Below, piece after piece: positions 18,949 to 27,508 of a stretch of 64,000 nucleotides of DNA. The stretch is from Gemmatimonadota bacterium (GTDB lineage Bacteria; Gemmatimonadota; Gemmatimonadetes; Gemmatimonadales; Gemmatimonadaceae): NCBI GenBank assembly GCA_028287235.1, contig JAQBQB010000025.1:186001-250000 (forward strand), read 5' to 3'. The first letter of the stretch is position 1, and the number at the start of each line of letters is the position of its first letter. The translations under genes were made by a program, and so were the position numbers. Below the pieces are notes generated by a model. The model had not been told where the DNA came from. It saw only the letters and a program-made list of their open reading frames with translations, and searched no databases.

Positions 18949-20895
18949 TCAACCTCCCCGTCCGCCGCCGCCGCGCGGGCCACCGCCGCCGCCGCCCGGA
19001 CCGCCGGGGCCGCCCGGAGCCGTCTGGCCGCCCAGCGGGCTGGCGTTCTGACGCAAGCGGTCCTGCTGCTGCTGGCGCTGCGCCTGAAGCGCGAGAGCAC
19101 CGAGCATCACGACCCGCTCCCCTTCCTTGAGGCCGCTGAGCACTTCGGTGTAATCGAGATTGCCCTGGCCGAGCTGCACGATGCGCGGATGGAAGATCGT
19201 CTTCGTACTGTCGGAGACGAAGACGAGACCCGTGCGCGTGCGCGCCGGCCGGCCGCCCATCTCGGGCGACGGCGTGAGCGCGCCACCTTGCCGTCCGCCG
19301 GCGCCGGGCTGGCCGCCCTGCGCACGCTGCCCAGCCTGCCCACCCGACGCGCGCGTCTGGCCCGCGCCGCCGAATTGACCGGCGCCCATCTGACGCCGCG
19401 CGCACTGCCCCGCGGTGCGCGGATCGATAGCGAGCGTGGTGTAGATCGCGCGCAGCTGTTCGTTGATCGCTTGCATCTCCGGACTGCCGCCGCGCTGGCC
19501 GCTGCCACGGTTGTTGCCGCCCGTGGTGTCGCGCGGGGGGCGGTTGCCGCCGCCGCCACCACCACCGCCGCCGCCGAACCCGCCAGCCGGGCGAAGGGCC
19601 TGCATCTTGGCGCGCAGGTCGTCGATCTGCTTCTTCTCCTTCGGATGCTTTTTCAGGATGGCGTCGATGTTCGAGCAATCGGCGTCGGAAACCTGCTGTC
19701 CGAAGCCACCGCCGCCGCCGCCGCCGCCGCCCTGCTGTCCGGCCTGTCCCTGCTGGATCAGCGAGACTTCACCGGCCGCCGAGCCGCCGCGCGACGGAGT
19801 CGCGGCTGCGCCCTGCGGCGCGGCCCCCGGTGTAGCGCCCGCTGCTCCGCCGCCACCGTTGCCGCCATTGCCACCGTTGCGCCGCCCGCCATTGCCGCCG
19901 CCGAAGCCGCCACGATTTCCACCGCCGCCAAAGCCCTGCGCCTTGAGCTCGGCCTGCACGCTGTCCGAGCTGAGTCCGAGCATCGCGCCGGTGGCGACCG
20001 CTTCGCGCGGATTCTTCACCGCGTCGTTGGGGATGGCCAACACCTGGTCGCGCTGGTCGATGAGCACGGAGACCTCGCCGTTCATGCCCGGCTTGAGCAG
20101 GCCTTCCTGGTTCTGCAGGTTCACGAGCACGGGGAACATGGTCACGTTCTGCTGCACCACGGCCTGCGGCTCGATCTTTTCGACGACGCCGCTGAAGCGG
20201 CGATCGGGGAACGCGTCGACGGTGACATTGGCGGGCTCGCCCGGATGGACGTTGCCGATGTCCGCTTCGTTGAACAGCGCGCGAATGCGCACGACACCCA
20301 GGTCGGCCATCTTGATGATCGTCGTGCCGCCGCTCACCGAGCCGGTCGCCGATGCGATGACCGTTCCCTCGGACACGGTCTTGTCGATCACGGTGCCTTG
20401 GGCGGGCGCCTTGACGGTCGCATCTTCGAGGCTCTGGCGGGCGAGATCGAGATTCGCCTTGGCGCTCACGACGCCGGATTTCGCGTTCTCGTAATCCACC
20501 GCGACCTTGTCGAACTCCTGCGGCGTGATGACGCGCGCCTTGAACATCTCTTCGTTGCGCTTCTTGTCGCTCTCGGCCACGGTCAACCTGGCCTGCGCCG
20601 CGTCGAGCTGCGCCTTGGCTTGGTCGAAGCGGTTCTGAACGTCACGCGTGTCGATCTGGACGATCAGGTCGCCGGGGCTCACGTGCGTGCCTGTCTCGAC
20701 GGTCATCTTGGTGATGACGCCCGAGGCCTTCGATTTCACTTCGATGATGGCGATCGGCTCGATCACACCATTGGCTTGCGCATCGATGATGATGTCGCGG
20801 CGCGCGATGGTGGCGGTCTGCACGGTCGGCGCCTGAACCTTTCTGGCGCAGGCTGCGGCGGCGACGATCAGTGCCGCTCCGAAAATTCGTCTCAC
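18949..20895 (-). CDS. HlyD/MacA-type efflux adaptor lipoprotein with very long Gly-rich insertion
   Basis: The predicted lipoprotein (GTG start, lipobox ending AAAC) has a MacA-like order: beta-barrel/lipoyl start (RRDIIIDAQANGVIEPIAII), coiled-coil hairpin (about 95-160), and barrel-sandwich and beta domains to about 315. It is then interrupted by some 230 residues of Gly-, Gln- and Asn-rich low complexity (about 318-545, with a short helical CSNIDAILKKHPKEKKQID island), before the membrane-proximal end domain resumes (GLVFVSDSTKTIFHPRIVQL) and a Gly-rich tail follows. Family members normally lack this insert. GTG at 20895 was chosen for the signal peptide and an upstream AGGAG. It is coupled to the permease downstream. 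Confidence 0.85.
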   Translation of the reverse strand: MRRIFGAALIVAAAACARKVQAPTVQTATIARRDIIIDAQANGVIEPIAIIEVKSKASGVITKMTVETGTHVSPGDLIVQIDTRDVQNRFDQAKAQLDAAQARLTVAESDKKRNEEMFKARVITPQEFDKVAVDYENAKSGVVSAKANLDLARQSLEDATVKAPAQGTVIDKTVSEGTVIASATGSVSGGTTIIKMADLGVVRIRALFNEADIGNVHPGEPANVTVDAFPDRRFSGVVEKIEPQAVVQQNVTMFPVLVNLQNQEGLLKPGMNGEVSVLIDQRDQVLAIPNDAVKNPREAVATGAMLGLSSDSVQAELKAQGFGGGGNRGGFGGGNGGRRNGGNGGNGGGGAAGATPGAAPQGAAATPSRGGSAAGEVSLIQQGQAGQQGGGGGGGGGFGQQVSDADCSNIDAILKKHPKEKKQIDDLRAKMQALRPAGGFGGGGGGGGGGNRPPRDTTGGNNRGSGQRGGSPEMQAINEQLRAIYTTLAIDPRTAGQCARRQMGAGQFGGAGQTRASGGQAGQRAQGGQPGAGGRQGGALTPSPEMGGRPARTRTGLVFVSDSTKTIFHPRIVQLGQGNLDYTEVLSGLKEGERVVMLGALALQAQRQQQQDRLRQNASPLGGQTAPGGPGGPGGGGGGPRGGGGRGG

Positions 20896-21035
20896 GTGAG
20901 TCTGTCTCCTGAGGATCGGCCGGGGAGGATGGCCGCGTGCTGGTCGGACTGTCTGGTAACTGTACGCCGGGCGGGGTGGAAATGCTGAGAGTCCGCGCGG
21001 GCCAGACCATGGCACGCGGAGCCCGTAAAAGCAAC

Positions 21036-21062
21036 GGCACACCGAGCTTAGCCCGGTGTGCC
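21036..21062 (-). terminator. Terminator after tolC
   Basis: A 9-bp stem (GGCACACCG at 21036-21044 with CGGTGTGCC at 21054-21062, loop of 9) is followed on the minus strand by GTTGCTTTT. It separates the sigma-factor/TolC unit from the adaptor/permease unit. Degenerate CCTGTCG repeats lie next to it (about 21061-21089). Confidence 0.7.
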
Positions 21063-21129
21063 TGTCGTGTGCCTGTCGCCTGCCTGTCGGCCGGTGGAGC
21101 GCGGCCGCGCGAGCCGTGTGAGCCGCGGC

Positions 21130-22434
21130 TCAGGGCAAGTCGCGGCCGATGAACGCTTCGATCTGCGCGCGGGCGTTGCGGTAATCGAGGCGCGTCTGAA
21201 TCAACTGCTGGCGCGCCAGGATCAGGTTCGACTGCGACGTGAGCACATCGACGAGCGTGCCCGCACCCAAGGCATAGCGCTGCTGGGTGACGCGCAATGC
21301 TTCTTCGCTCGCCCGGATGCTGATCAGCTGCACGCGAATCTTATCCTCGTCGTTTCGCAGGAGGCCGATCTGCGTGATGATCGTCTGCTGCGCGGCGAGC
21401 TTCTGATCCTTGATCTGCGCCTGGGCGTTCTCGGCGTTGATCTGCGCGGCGGCCACCGCGTTCTCACGCTGATACCCGTTGAAGATGGGGTAGTTCAGGC
21501 TGAGGGCGAGCGCTTTGCTGTACGGGAACGGGTCGGCACCGATTCCGTAGGCACTCGTTCCGTTGCCGCCGTAGTTGAAACGCGCGGTGACGGTGGGGAG
21601 GTAGCCGGTCTTGGCGGAGCGCTGCGCGGCCTCGGCCGACGCGAGCTGCGCCTGGAACTGCCGAACGACCGGACCGTCCAATGCCCACGTCATGAGCGTG
21701 GCGCTGTCGAGCGTGGCGCGCGGCAGATCGACCGTGTCCGACGTGACGGCGGTGATCAGGTACGGCGTGCCGACGAGACGCGTGAGCGCGGCGCTGGCGG
21801 CGCGCGCGTTCTGCTGCGCGGTCAGAATGTTGATCTGTGCGTTGCCGACGGCGACGACGTTATTGAGCGAATCGGCGACGTTCGCCGCGCCGGCGTTCAC
21901 TTTGGCGATCGAGACCTGCAATTCCTGATTCGCCAGCTCGAGCTGCGCGCGCGCCGCCGCTTCCTGTTCCTTGGCGGCGAGGACGGCGTTGTACTGCTGC
22001 TTCACCTGCAGCGCGACGCTGAACTCGGTAGTCGTCACGTTCGCCTCCGCCGCGACGACGTCGGCCTTGCGGGCGCGCACGTCGGCGAAGGACTTGCCGC
22101 CGTCGAACAGTGTCTGCCCGATGGTCAGGCCGGTGCTGTAGGTCCATGCGGAGTTGTAGGGCACGAGCGTTCCGCTCTGGCCCAGGCGCTCGCCGGAGCT
22201 CTTGCTCTGGTTGAGCGAGCCGGTGACGCTCGGATAGAGCTCGGCCCGCGCCGAGCGGATCTGCAGGTTCGCGTTGCGCACCGAGTTCACGGCGGTCACC
22301 GCGGACACGTTGTTCTCCTTGGCGAGCCGCACCGCGTCTACCAGCGTGACGGGACGGTACGCGATGGTATCGGTCATCTGCTGCGCGCCCAACACCACGG
22401 GCACGGCGAGCAGCGCAATCAATTTGCTGAACAT
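21130..22434 (-). CDS. TolC-family outer-membrane efflux protein
   Basis: The 434-aa protein has a signal peptide (LIALLAVPVVLGAQ) and two repeated outer-membrane efflux (OEP) domains of long helices and beta strands, e.g. AVRLAKENNVSAVTAVNSVRNANLQI near the front and QQTIITQIGLLRNDEDKIRVQL near the end. TolC trimers form the outer-membrane duct of tripartite pumps. The adaptor and permease genes just downstream on the same strand are its likely partners, although a terminator intervenes. The start overlaps the end of the Spy-like gene by 16 bp. Confidence 0.9.
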   Translation of the reverse strand: MFSKLIALLAVPVVLGAQQMTDTIAYRPVTLVDAVRLAKENNVSAVTAVNSVRNANLQIRSARAELYPSVTGSLNQSKSSGERLGQSGTLVPYNSAWTYSTGLTIGQTLFDGGKSFADVRARKADVVAAEANVTTTEFSVALQVKQQYNAVLAAKEQEAAARAQLELANQELQVSIAKVNAGAANVADSLNNVVAVGNAQINILTAQQNARAASAALTRLVGTPYLITAVTSDTVDLPRATLDSATLMTWALDGPVVRQFQAQLASAEAAQRSAKTGYLPTVTARFNYGGNGTSAYGIGADPFPYSKALALSLNYPIFNGYQRENAVAAAQINAENAQAQIKDQKLAAQQTIITQIGLLRNDEDKIRVQLISIRASEEALRVTQQRYALGAGTLVDVLTSQSNLILARQQLIQTRLDYRNARAQIEAFIGRDLP

Positions 22435-22811
22435 GTCCTCTTTGGCTCCTTTGCACGCTCGGCCGCGCGGCGGGCGTCGATCACCTTCCGCTGGGCTTCG
22501 AGCTTTGTCTTTTGATCCTTCGTGAGCACCGAATCCCGCTGCGCCTGAAAATGCGCCTTCATTGCCTTGAGCGTCGAATCATGGGGCGCGATGATCGCCT
22601 TGATCGCGCAGTCCTGCTGGAACAACATCGAGTCGAGCGTCACGCGTTGTTGTGGCTCGAGGCCGATGTCGTCGTAGAAGCGCGCGCGCGATCCGTACTG
22701 TGACGCCAGCTTCTCGTGGCCAATGTACCGGTCGGCGGAAAAGCCGAGGGCTCCTCCGACCAGGACGGCCCCGAGAAGGAACATCAGCGCTTGTTGCTTG
22801 GGGCGCTGCAT
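22419..22811 (-). CDS. Spy/CpxP-like periplasmic protein with N-terminal anchor
   Basis: A 130-aa protein with an N-terminal membrane helix (MFLLGAVLVGGALGFSADRY) and a helical periplasmic part carrying a GLEPQQRVTLDSML segment and a DSVLTKDQKTKLEAQRK segment. This resembles the paired L-T-x-x-Q helices of Spy/CpxP/heavy-metal-resistance proteins, which bind unfolded proteins or metals. It sits between the anti-sigma and tolC genes, which supports an envelope-stress role. Similarity is by pattern only. Confidence 0.6.
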   Translation of the reverse strand: MQRPKQQALMFLLGAVLVGGALGFSADRYIGHEKLASQYGSRARFYDDIGLEPQQRVTLDSMLFQQDCAIKAIIAPHDSTLKAMKAHFQAQRDSVLTKDQKTKLEAQRKVIDARRAAERAKEPKRTCSAN

Positions 22812-22823
22812 GAGAGCTCCGAG

Positions 22824-23192
22824 TTAACGATTGGAACCGAACAGGTAGCGGATTCTCGCTTCCCGGTCGTCCTGCAAGGCGGGGCGGATGGTGGTCGACA
22901 CCGGAACGGACGGCGACGACAGCATGTTGTCGGCGGCGATGTCGGCCTCCGCCTGATGGGCGCGGACCATCGCCGCGCCCGCGGCGAGCAGCAGCACCGC
23001 TGCAGCGACCATGGCCGGACGAACCCAACGATCCAGTTCCGTCCACCACCCGAGCTCCACGTCGGAGACGCGGGCCATGATGCGCGACTCGAGCTCGTTC
23101 CAATACGCGTCGCCCGCCGGGGCCGCGTACAGCGAGCGGAGCCCGCGCACGACCTCGTCGTCATCGTTTGGAAACAGCACGCCGTCACTCAT
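22824..23192 (-). CDS. Probable anti-sigma factor (single-TM protein)
   Basis: The 122-aa protein has a cytosolic N-terminal part (about 1-58), one TM helix (PAMVAAAVLLLAAGAAMV) and a short periplasmic tail. It lacks a clear zinc-binding HxxxCxxC motif, so the family is not certain. Its start overlaps the sigma factor stop as ATGA, the usual sigma/anti-sigma arrangement, and this context is the main evidence for its role. Confidence 0.6.
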   Translation of the reverse strand: MSDGVLFPNDDDEVVRGLRSLYAAPAGDAYWNELESRIMARVSDVELGWWTELDRWVRPAMVAAAVLLLAAGAAMVRAHQAEADIAADNMLSSPSVPVSTTIRPALQDDREARIRYLFGSNR

Positions 23193-23743
23193 AGGTCGCT
23201 CCGAACGTCCTTTAACATGCGGCGCAGCGCCGCACGCGCGTGATGCAGGTCCGAGCGCGCCGTGCCCTCCGGGATACCCAGCATCTCGCCAATCTCTCCG
23301 TGCGTAAAGCCTTCGACATCGTGCAACACGATCACGGACCGCTGCCGATCGGTGAGCTTGACCAACGCCTCGTTCAACCGCCGGCGCAGCTCGTCCGACT
23401 CACCTGGATCACGAAAGGGTAACGCGATCGTTTCCGGCAGCTCGTCCGCGTCGCGAACTTTCCGCCGCCGCACCAGGTCCAGCGACGCATTGGCCATGAT
23501 GCGGAACAGCCACGCGCCGAACGGTTGGTCGGGAAGGAAACGATCCAGCGCCTTGAAGGCGTGGAGAAACCCCTCCTGCACCGCGTCCTCGGCGTCCTCG
23601 TGCGTGAGCACGATCGCGCGAGAGACCGCATACGCCCGCCGTTGGTGCAAACGCACGAGCTGAGCGAAAGCTTCGCTGCTCCCGCGCTGCGCCGCAATTA
23701 CGAGCGCCCGTTCATCCGACTTGGCGTCGCTAGACGACGACAT
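23189..23743 (-). CDS. ECF-type RNA polymerase sigma factor
   Basis: The 184-aa protein has sigma region 2 (about 20-90: FAQLVRLHQRRAYAVSRAI, AEDAVQEGFLHAFKAL, WLFRIMANASLDLVRRRK) and region 4 (about 120-178: LTDRQRSVIVLHDVEGFTH, GEIGEMLGIPEGTARSDL). Regions 1 and 3 are absent, as in ECF sigmas. ATG at 23743 follows GAGGG and is preferred over a TTG five codons upstream. It begins a compact unit with the anti-sigma candidate, Spy-like protein and TolC, and probably drives that unit in response to envelope stress. Confidence 0.93.
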   Translation of the reverse strand: MSSSSDAKSDERALVIAAQRGSSEAFAQLVRLHQRRAYAVSRAIVLTHEDAEDAVQEGFLHAFKALDRFLPDQPFGAWLFRIMANASLDLVRRRKVRDADELPETIALPFRDPGESDELRRRLNEALVKLTDRQRSVIVLHDVEGFTHGEIGEMLGIPEGTARSDLHHARAALRRMLKDVRSDL

Positions 23744-23788
23744 GCCGCACACCCTCAATAACGGACGGCCCGAGGCAAACGTTGGCTG

Positions 23789-24439
23789 TCAGTGGGCCGA
23801 TTCCTCGGCGGCCGACGCCGCCGTTCCCGGCGTGCCGGCGAGGCCGATCGCCTCGGCGGAACGCCGCATGGCGTCGATCACAAACTGTATATGCGGCTCC
23901 AACTCCAACCCCAGCTCCTGTGTGCCGAGGATGACGTCGTCGCGGTTCACGCCGCGCGCGAATTCTTTCTTTTTCATCTTCTTGAGCACCGACGACGCGT
24001 CGACGTCGTGCACGCTCTTTGTGGGCTTCACCAGCGCCGTTGCCGTGATCAAGCCGGAGAGCTCGTCCACTGCGAACAGTGCGCGGGCCATTTGAGTCTC
24101 TCGCGGCACGTTGCAGTAGGTGGCGTGGCCCATGATGGCCTGGAGAACGTCCTCCGGCCAGCCGCGCTCGCGGAGCAGTCGCACGCCTTCGGCAGGATGC
24201 TCCTCAGTCGGCGAGTGCGCCGCGTTGGGGAAGCGCTCATAGTCGAAGTCATGGATCAGCCCGGCTAAGCCCCAACGCTCCGGGTCTTCGCCAAAATATT
24301 CGGCGTATGCCCGCATCGCGGCTTCCACGCCGAGCATGTGCTTTCGCAACGACTCGCTGGCTGTGTACTCGTGCATGAGAGCGAGCGCATCCGCTCTCGT
24401 CGGCAGCGACTGGGCGGGAGAAGGGGAGGGAGAAGACAT
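23789..24439 (-). CDS. HD-domain phosphohydrolase-like protein
   Basis: A 216-aa cytosolic protein with an HD fold: the His-Asp pair at 63-64 in LIHDFDYERF, an upstream conserved His (RKHMLGVEAAM), and downstream His/Asp residues in IMGHATYCNVPRET and FAVDELSGL. This pattern matches predicted HD hydrolases that act on nucleotides or phosphoesters; the substrate is unknown. The extension upstream of the chosen ATG lacks family features. It lies 49 bp after the histidine kinase and 45 bp before the sigma factor gene on the same strand. Confidence 0.8.
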   Translation of the reverse strand: MSSPSPSPAQSLPTRADALALMHEYTASESLRKHMLGVEAAMRAYAEYFGEDPERWGLAGLIHDFDYERFPNAAHSPTEEHPAEGVRLLRERGWPEDVLQAIMGHATYCNVPRETQMARALFAVDELSGLITATALVKPTKSVHDVDASSVLKKMKKKEFARGVNRDDVILGTQELGLELEPHIQFVIDAMRRSAEAIGLAGTPGTAASAAEESAH

Positions 24440-24488
24440 GATCCAATATACAGTTGACGGCTGGGCTCGCCCCACCTGCCAGAAGCGA

Positions 24489-26066
24489 TCAGCCGAGAAC
24501 GAAGGCCGGGGCCTGGCCGTGAAGAGCGGCAACGTCGTCGGAGATTGCCGCGAGAGTCTTGAGATCGAATGGCTTCAACAGGACCTTGCACCCCGTTTCG
24601 GCCACAAATGACGCCACAGCGGGCGATTCGACTTCGCCGGTACAGAAGACCATTCGGTCCAGAACGTCGGGCCGCAGACTCTGTAGGGCCGCGTGAAGCT
24701 CGATTCCCGAGACCTCGGGCATCTTTACGTCGGAGATCACGAGATCGAACGATTCCGACGACTCCACGAGATGCTCGTATGCCCGAGCCCCATCTTCGGC
24801 CTCGGTCACGGTCCAGCCGCGGCGCGAGTAGAAGCGGTTGAGCGCGCGGCGAATGGTCACCTCGTCGTCGACGATGAGGACGTGGCGCGCACCTGTACCC
24901 TCCGCGGGCACGATTGGTCCCGCCGTGGCTTCGTCCACGGCGATGGCAACCGCGGGCATCGGCAGCCGAACGATGAAGCGTGCGCCCGAGGCGTTCTCCG
25001 AGCTGCCGTTCTCCGCGGCGATCGAGCCGCCATGCTGCTGCACCACGCCGAGCGACACGGACAGGCCGAGACCGGTACCTTGGCCCATCGGCTTGGTCGT
25101 GAAGAAGGGCTCGAAGATGCGGGGCATCACTTCGCTCGGAATGCCCAAACCGTCGTCGGTGACCTCGATGACGTACTGGCCCACTTCGGTCCGGGCCGCG
25201 AGCCAAACGTTGCCCCCGACGCCCACGGCCTGGGCCGCGTTGATGACGAGGTTGGTCACCACCTGCTCGATCCCGGCGCGATCGACGTGGATCACGGCGC
25301 CGTCGGGGGGCACGTCGACGTGCAACGTGACACCAAGTTCGGCGAGCTGCGGCTGCAGCGCGCGCTTTACCTGATTGAGGAAGGTGTTGGGTTCGATCGG
25401 CTCGCGCATCACCTCGCGGCTCCGCACGAACGACAGCAGATCGCGTACGATGGCCCGCGACCGGCGGGCCTGCTGCGCGATGATGCCCAGTGCCTCCTGC
25501 TCCTCGACCGGCCGTTGGGTCGCGAGCAGGTCTTCGGTGAACAATAGGATGGCCGAGAGCGGATTGTTCAGCTCGTGCGCCACGCCCGACACCAGTTGGC
25601 CGAGCGCGGCGAGCTTCTCCGATTGGCGGAGCGCCTGCTCGGTGGCGCGAAGGGGCGTGACGTCTTCGACGTAGCCGTCGAAGTGCTTGATGCGCCCCGA
25701 TTCGTCACGGTCGGCGTAGACCCAGACGCGCGTCGTGATGATGCGGCCGTCCTTGCAGCGCCACGGCACGTCCACGGGGGTGCCGTGCGGGCGGTATTCG
25801 TAGTCGGCGAGGAGTCGCTGGCGCTCCGCGGGGTCGACATAGAGCATCGAGATGCTCGCCGCGAACAGTTCCTGCTCGGTGTATCCCACGATGGCGCAGA
25901 GCGCCCGATTCACCGTGACGAACCGTCCATCGAACGCCACTCGGTAAATGCCGTACGGCGAATTGTCGACCACCGAGCGGTATCGCTCGTCGCTGACGCG
26001 TGGCTCAACGGCCGGCCGATGCTTGGAGCCGAGGCGCGAGCGGATGGCAGACAGGATCGTGCGCAT
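24489..26066 (-). CDS. PAS-domain histidine kinase with C-terminal receiver
   Basis: A 525-aa soluble sensor. A PAS domain (about 25-145: YRSVVDNSPYGIYRVAFDG) is followed by HisKA with the phospho-accepting His in GVAHELNNPLS (near 165), an HATPase domain with GQGTGLGLSVSLG, and a receiver domain (HVLIVDDEVTIRRAL, phospho-acceptor Asp in VISDVKMPEVSG, KPFD lysine). No TM helix, so it senses a cytosolic signal. A hybrid kinase normally passes phosphate on to an Hpt protein or another regulator, and none is adjacent. Translation could start at GTG 26069 or ATG 26066. Confidence 0.93.
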   Translation of the reverse strand: MRTILSAIRSRLGSKHRPAVEPRVSDERYRSVVDNSPYGIYRVAFDGRFVTVNRALCAIVGYTEQELFAASISMLYVDPAERQRLLADYEYRPHGTPVDVPWRCKDGRIITTRVWVYADRDESGRIKHFDGYVEDVTPLRATEQALRQSEKLAALGQLVSGVAHELNNPLSAILLFTEDLLATQRPVEEQEALGIIAQQARRSRAIVRDLLSFVRSREVMREPIEPNTFLNQVKRALQPQLAELGVTLHVDVPPDGAVIHVDRAGIEQVVTNLVINAAQAVGVGGNVWLAARTEVGQYVIEVTDDGLGIPSEVMPRIFEPFFTTKPMGQGTGLGLSVSLGVVQQHGGSIAAENGSSENASGARFIVRLPMPAVAIAVDEATAGPIVPAEGTGARHVLIVDDEVTIRRALNRFYSRRGWTVTEAEDGARAYEHLVESSESFDLVISDVKMPEVSGIELHAALQSLRPDVLDRMVFCTGEVESPAVASFVAETGCKVLLKPFDLKTLAAISDDVAALHGQAPAFVLG

Positions 26067-26288
26067 CACGGAAGGGTGACCGGGCGTTCTATTTTAATGA
26101 ACTAAGGGATGGTTCCGGGGGCGATAGCGGACGCAACAGGACCAAAACAGCCAATGCGTCGCCGTCTTTGACGATTGATAGGTGACGTAGGATACGGCGC
26201 GTGGCCCGCGGGCGCTCCCTGGCGGCGGCGCGGGACCTTCTGAACGGGCGGGAGCGCTTCCTCGAACACCGGAGGAAGCGCCGGCGAG
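26067..26288. other. 222-bp intergenic region upstream of the PAS kinase
   Basis: This gap lies between the start of the kinase gene and the stop of a small membrane protein gene, both on the minus strand. Besides the hairpin at 26254-26281 it contains an AT-richer stretch (TTCTATTTTAATGAA at 26088-26102) that could hold the kinase promoter. I see no gene in it. Confidence 0.5.
26254..26281 (-). terminator. Hairpin after the small membrane protein gene
   Basis: A perfect 10-bp stem (GCGCTTCCTC with GAGGAAGCGC, loop of 8) begins a few bases past the stop of the 55-aa gene. No U-tract follows, so this is a probable rather than certain terminator. Confidence 0.55.
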
Positions 26289-26456
26289 TTACTTCGTCGC
26301 TTCCGCCGCCGGCTTCTCGTTGTTGTACTTGGCGTTCGTGATGCCGACGATCGTGCGCATGATGCCGAAGATGACGATCGCGCCGAGGATCAGCCCCATG
26401 AACGCGGCGCGCGTGTCGGGGCCGAAGGTCGTGGATTCAGTGTCGTGTGCGCTCAT
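26289..26456 (-). CDS. Small single-TM membrane protein (55 aa)
   Basis: The 55-codon frame runs from an ATG 25 bp after the cyclophilin stop codon to a TAA followed by a hairpin. The protein has a polar N-terminus (MSAHDTESTTFGPDTRAAF), one TM helix (MGLILGAIVIFGIMRTIVGI) and a charged tail (NAKYNNEKPAAEATK). Composition and strand are consistent with a real gene co-transcribed with the cyclophilin. No family recognised. Confidence 0.65.
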   Translation of the reverse strand: MSAHDTESTTFGPDTRAAFMGLILGAIVIFGIMRTIVGITNAKYNNEKPAAEATK

Positions 26457-26481
26457 GACGGGAGTTGGAGACGGAAGGTGG

Positions 26482-26943
26482 TCAGGCGACGCGCACGGAA
26501 TTCATGACGTCATTGCGCTCGATCTTTTTCATCGCGTCGAGCCCACTCGTGATCTTGCCGAACACGGTGTGCACGCCGTTGAGGTGCTTCGTGTTGGCTT
26601 CGCTCAGCACCATGAAGAACTGGCTGCCGCCGGTATCCTTGCCGGCGTGGGCCATCGACAGGGCGCCCACTTCGTGCTTCTTGGGGTTGCCGGCCGTCTC
26701 GCACTTGATCTTGTAGCCCGGGCCGCCGGTGCCGACCCGCGGATCGCCCGCGGGCAGGTCCTTGGAGAGCGGATCGCCTCCCTGGACGACGAAGTCGGGA
26801 ATGACGCGGTGAAACTTCACGCCGTCATAGAACCCGCTGTTGGCGAGCTTCTCGAAGTTGGCGACCGTGATGGGCGCTTCCTTCTCGTACAGCTCGGCGA
26901 CGATGGTGCCCTTGTTGGTTTCGAACGTTGCAGTCTTTGACAT
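26482..26943 (-). CDS. Cyclophilin-type peptidyl-prolyl cis-trans isomerase
   Basis: The 153-aa cytosolic enzyme catalyses proline isomerisation in folding proteins. Cyclophilin motifs are all present: [20 protein letters not shown], the catalytic Arg in [28 protein letters not shown] and HTVFGKI. No signal peptide. Length matches the bacterial PpiB type. It heads a small unit with the 55-aa membrane protein. Confidence 0.95.
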   Translation of the reverse strand: MSKTATFETNKGTIVAELYEKEAPITVANFEKLANSGFYDGVKFHRVIPDFVVQGGDPLSKDLPAGDPRVGTGGPGYKIKCETAGNPKKHEVGALSMAHAGKDTGGSQFFMVLSEANTKHLNGVHTVFGKITSGLDAMKKIERNDVMNSVRVA

Positions 26944-27025
26944 ACCGGGAAATTAGACCGGGCCGGGACGTGGGGGAAGTCGAGGGATGACGCGCTAGCG
27001 CGCTCGCTCGGGATGCGCTGTCGAG

Positions 27026-27424
27026 CTACTTCTTCACCGGCTGCGCGAACATCACCGTATGGCCGCCTGCTTCGGCCACGCCAATCTCGTCCATTCCGTA
27101 AAAGGTGCGCCGGCGAGGGACTACGAGCGGCAGGCCGGCCACCTGTTTCTCGACCGCGTCGATGTCCGATACCTCGATGAACAGCGCCACTGACGTTCCC
27201 GTGCCTCGGGCCGGGGCGTGGCCCACGTCTTTTTCGACGCTCGCCCACGTCTGGTACATCAGCTCTACGCCATCTTTGGCGAGAATGACGAACCCCAGCT
27301 TGTCGCCGTCCGGCACTTCGGCGGTCTTTTCCCAGCCCAGGCGGTCGACCCATAATGGGAGGCAGGGCTCGATGGTGTCGACCATGAGCACAGGTGTGAG
27401 CTTCTTCGCGACGACGGTAGCCAT
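27026..27424 (-). CDS. VOC-superfamily (glyoxalase/bleomycin resistance-like) protein
   Basis: A 132-aa protein with the paired beta-alpha-beta-beta-beta modules of the VOC fold: LTPVLMVDTIEPCLPLWVD, DGVELMYQTW, SVALFIEVSDIDAVEKQV and GMDEIGVAEAGGHTVMFAQ. It may be a metal-dependent lyase, dioxygenase or antibiotic-binding protein; the substrate cannot be told. The ATG was chosen because the protein from there is family-like and the start faces the divergent AraC-type regulator across 84 bp, which probably controls it. Confidence 0.85.
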   Translation of the reverse strand: MATVVAKKLTPVLMVDTIEPCLPLWVDRLGWEKTAEVPDGDKLGFVILAKDGVELMYQTWASVEKDVGHAPARGTGTSVALFIEVSDIDAVEKQVAGLPLVVPRRRTFYGMDEIGVAEAGGHTVMFAQPVKK

Positions 27425-27508
27425 GACGACAGTTCCTGTAAGTGGTCTATGTTCGCGTCCGAGTGACACCCCGAACGTAGTTCGGGCGCCGGGCCTCGTC
27501 TTGGAAAA

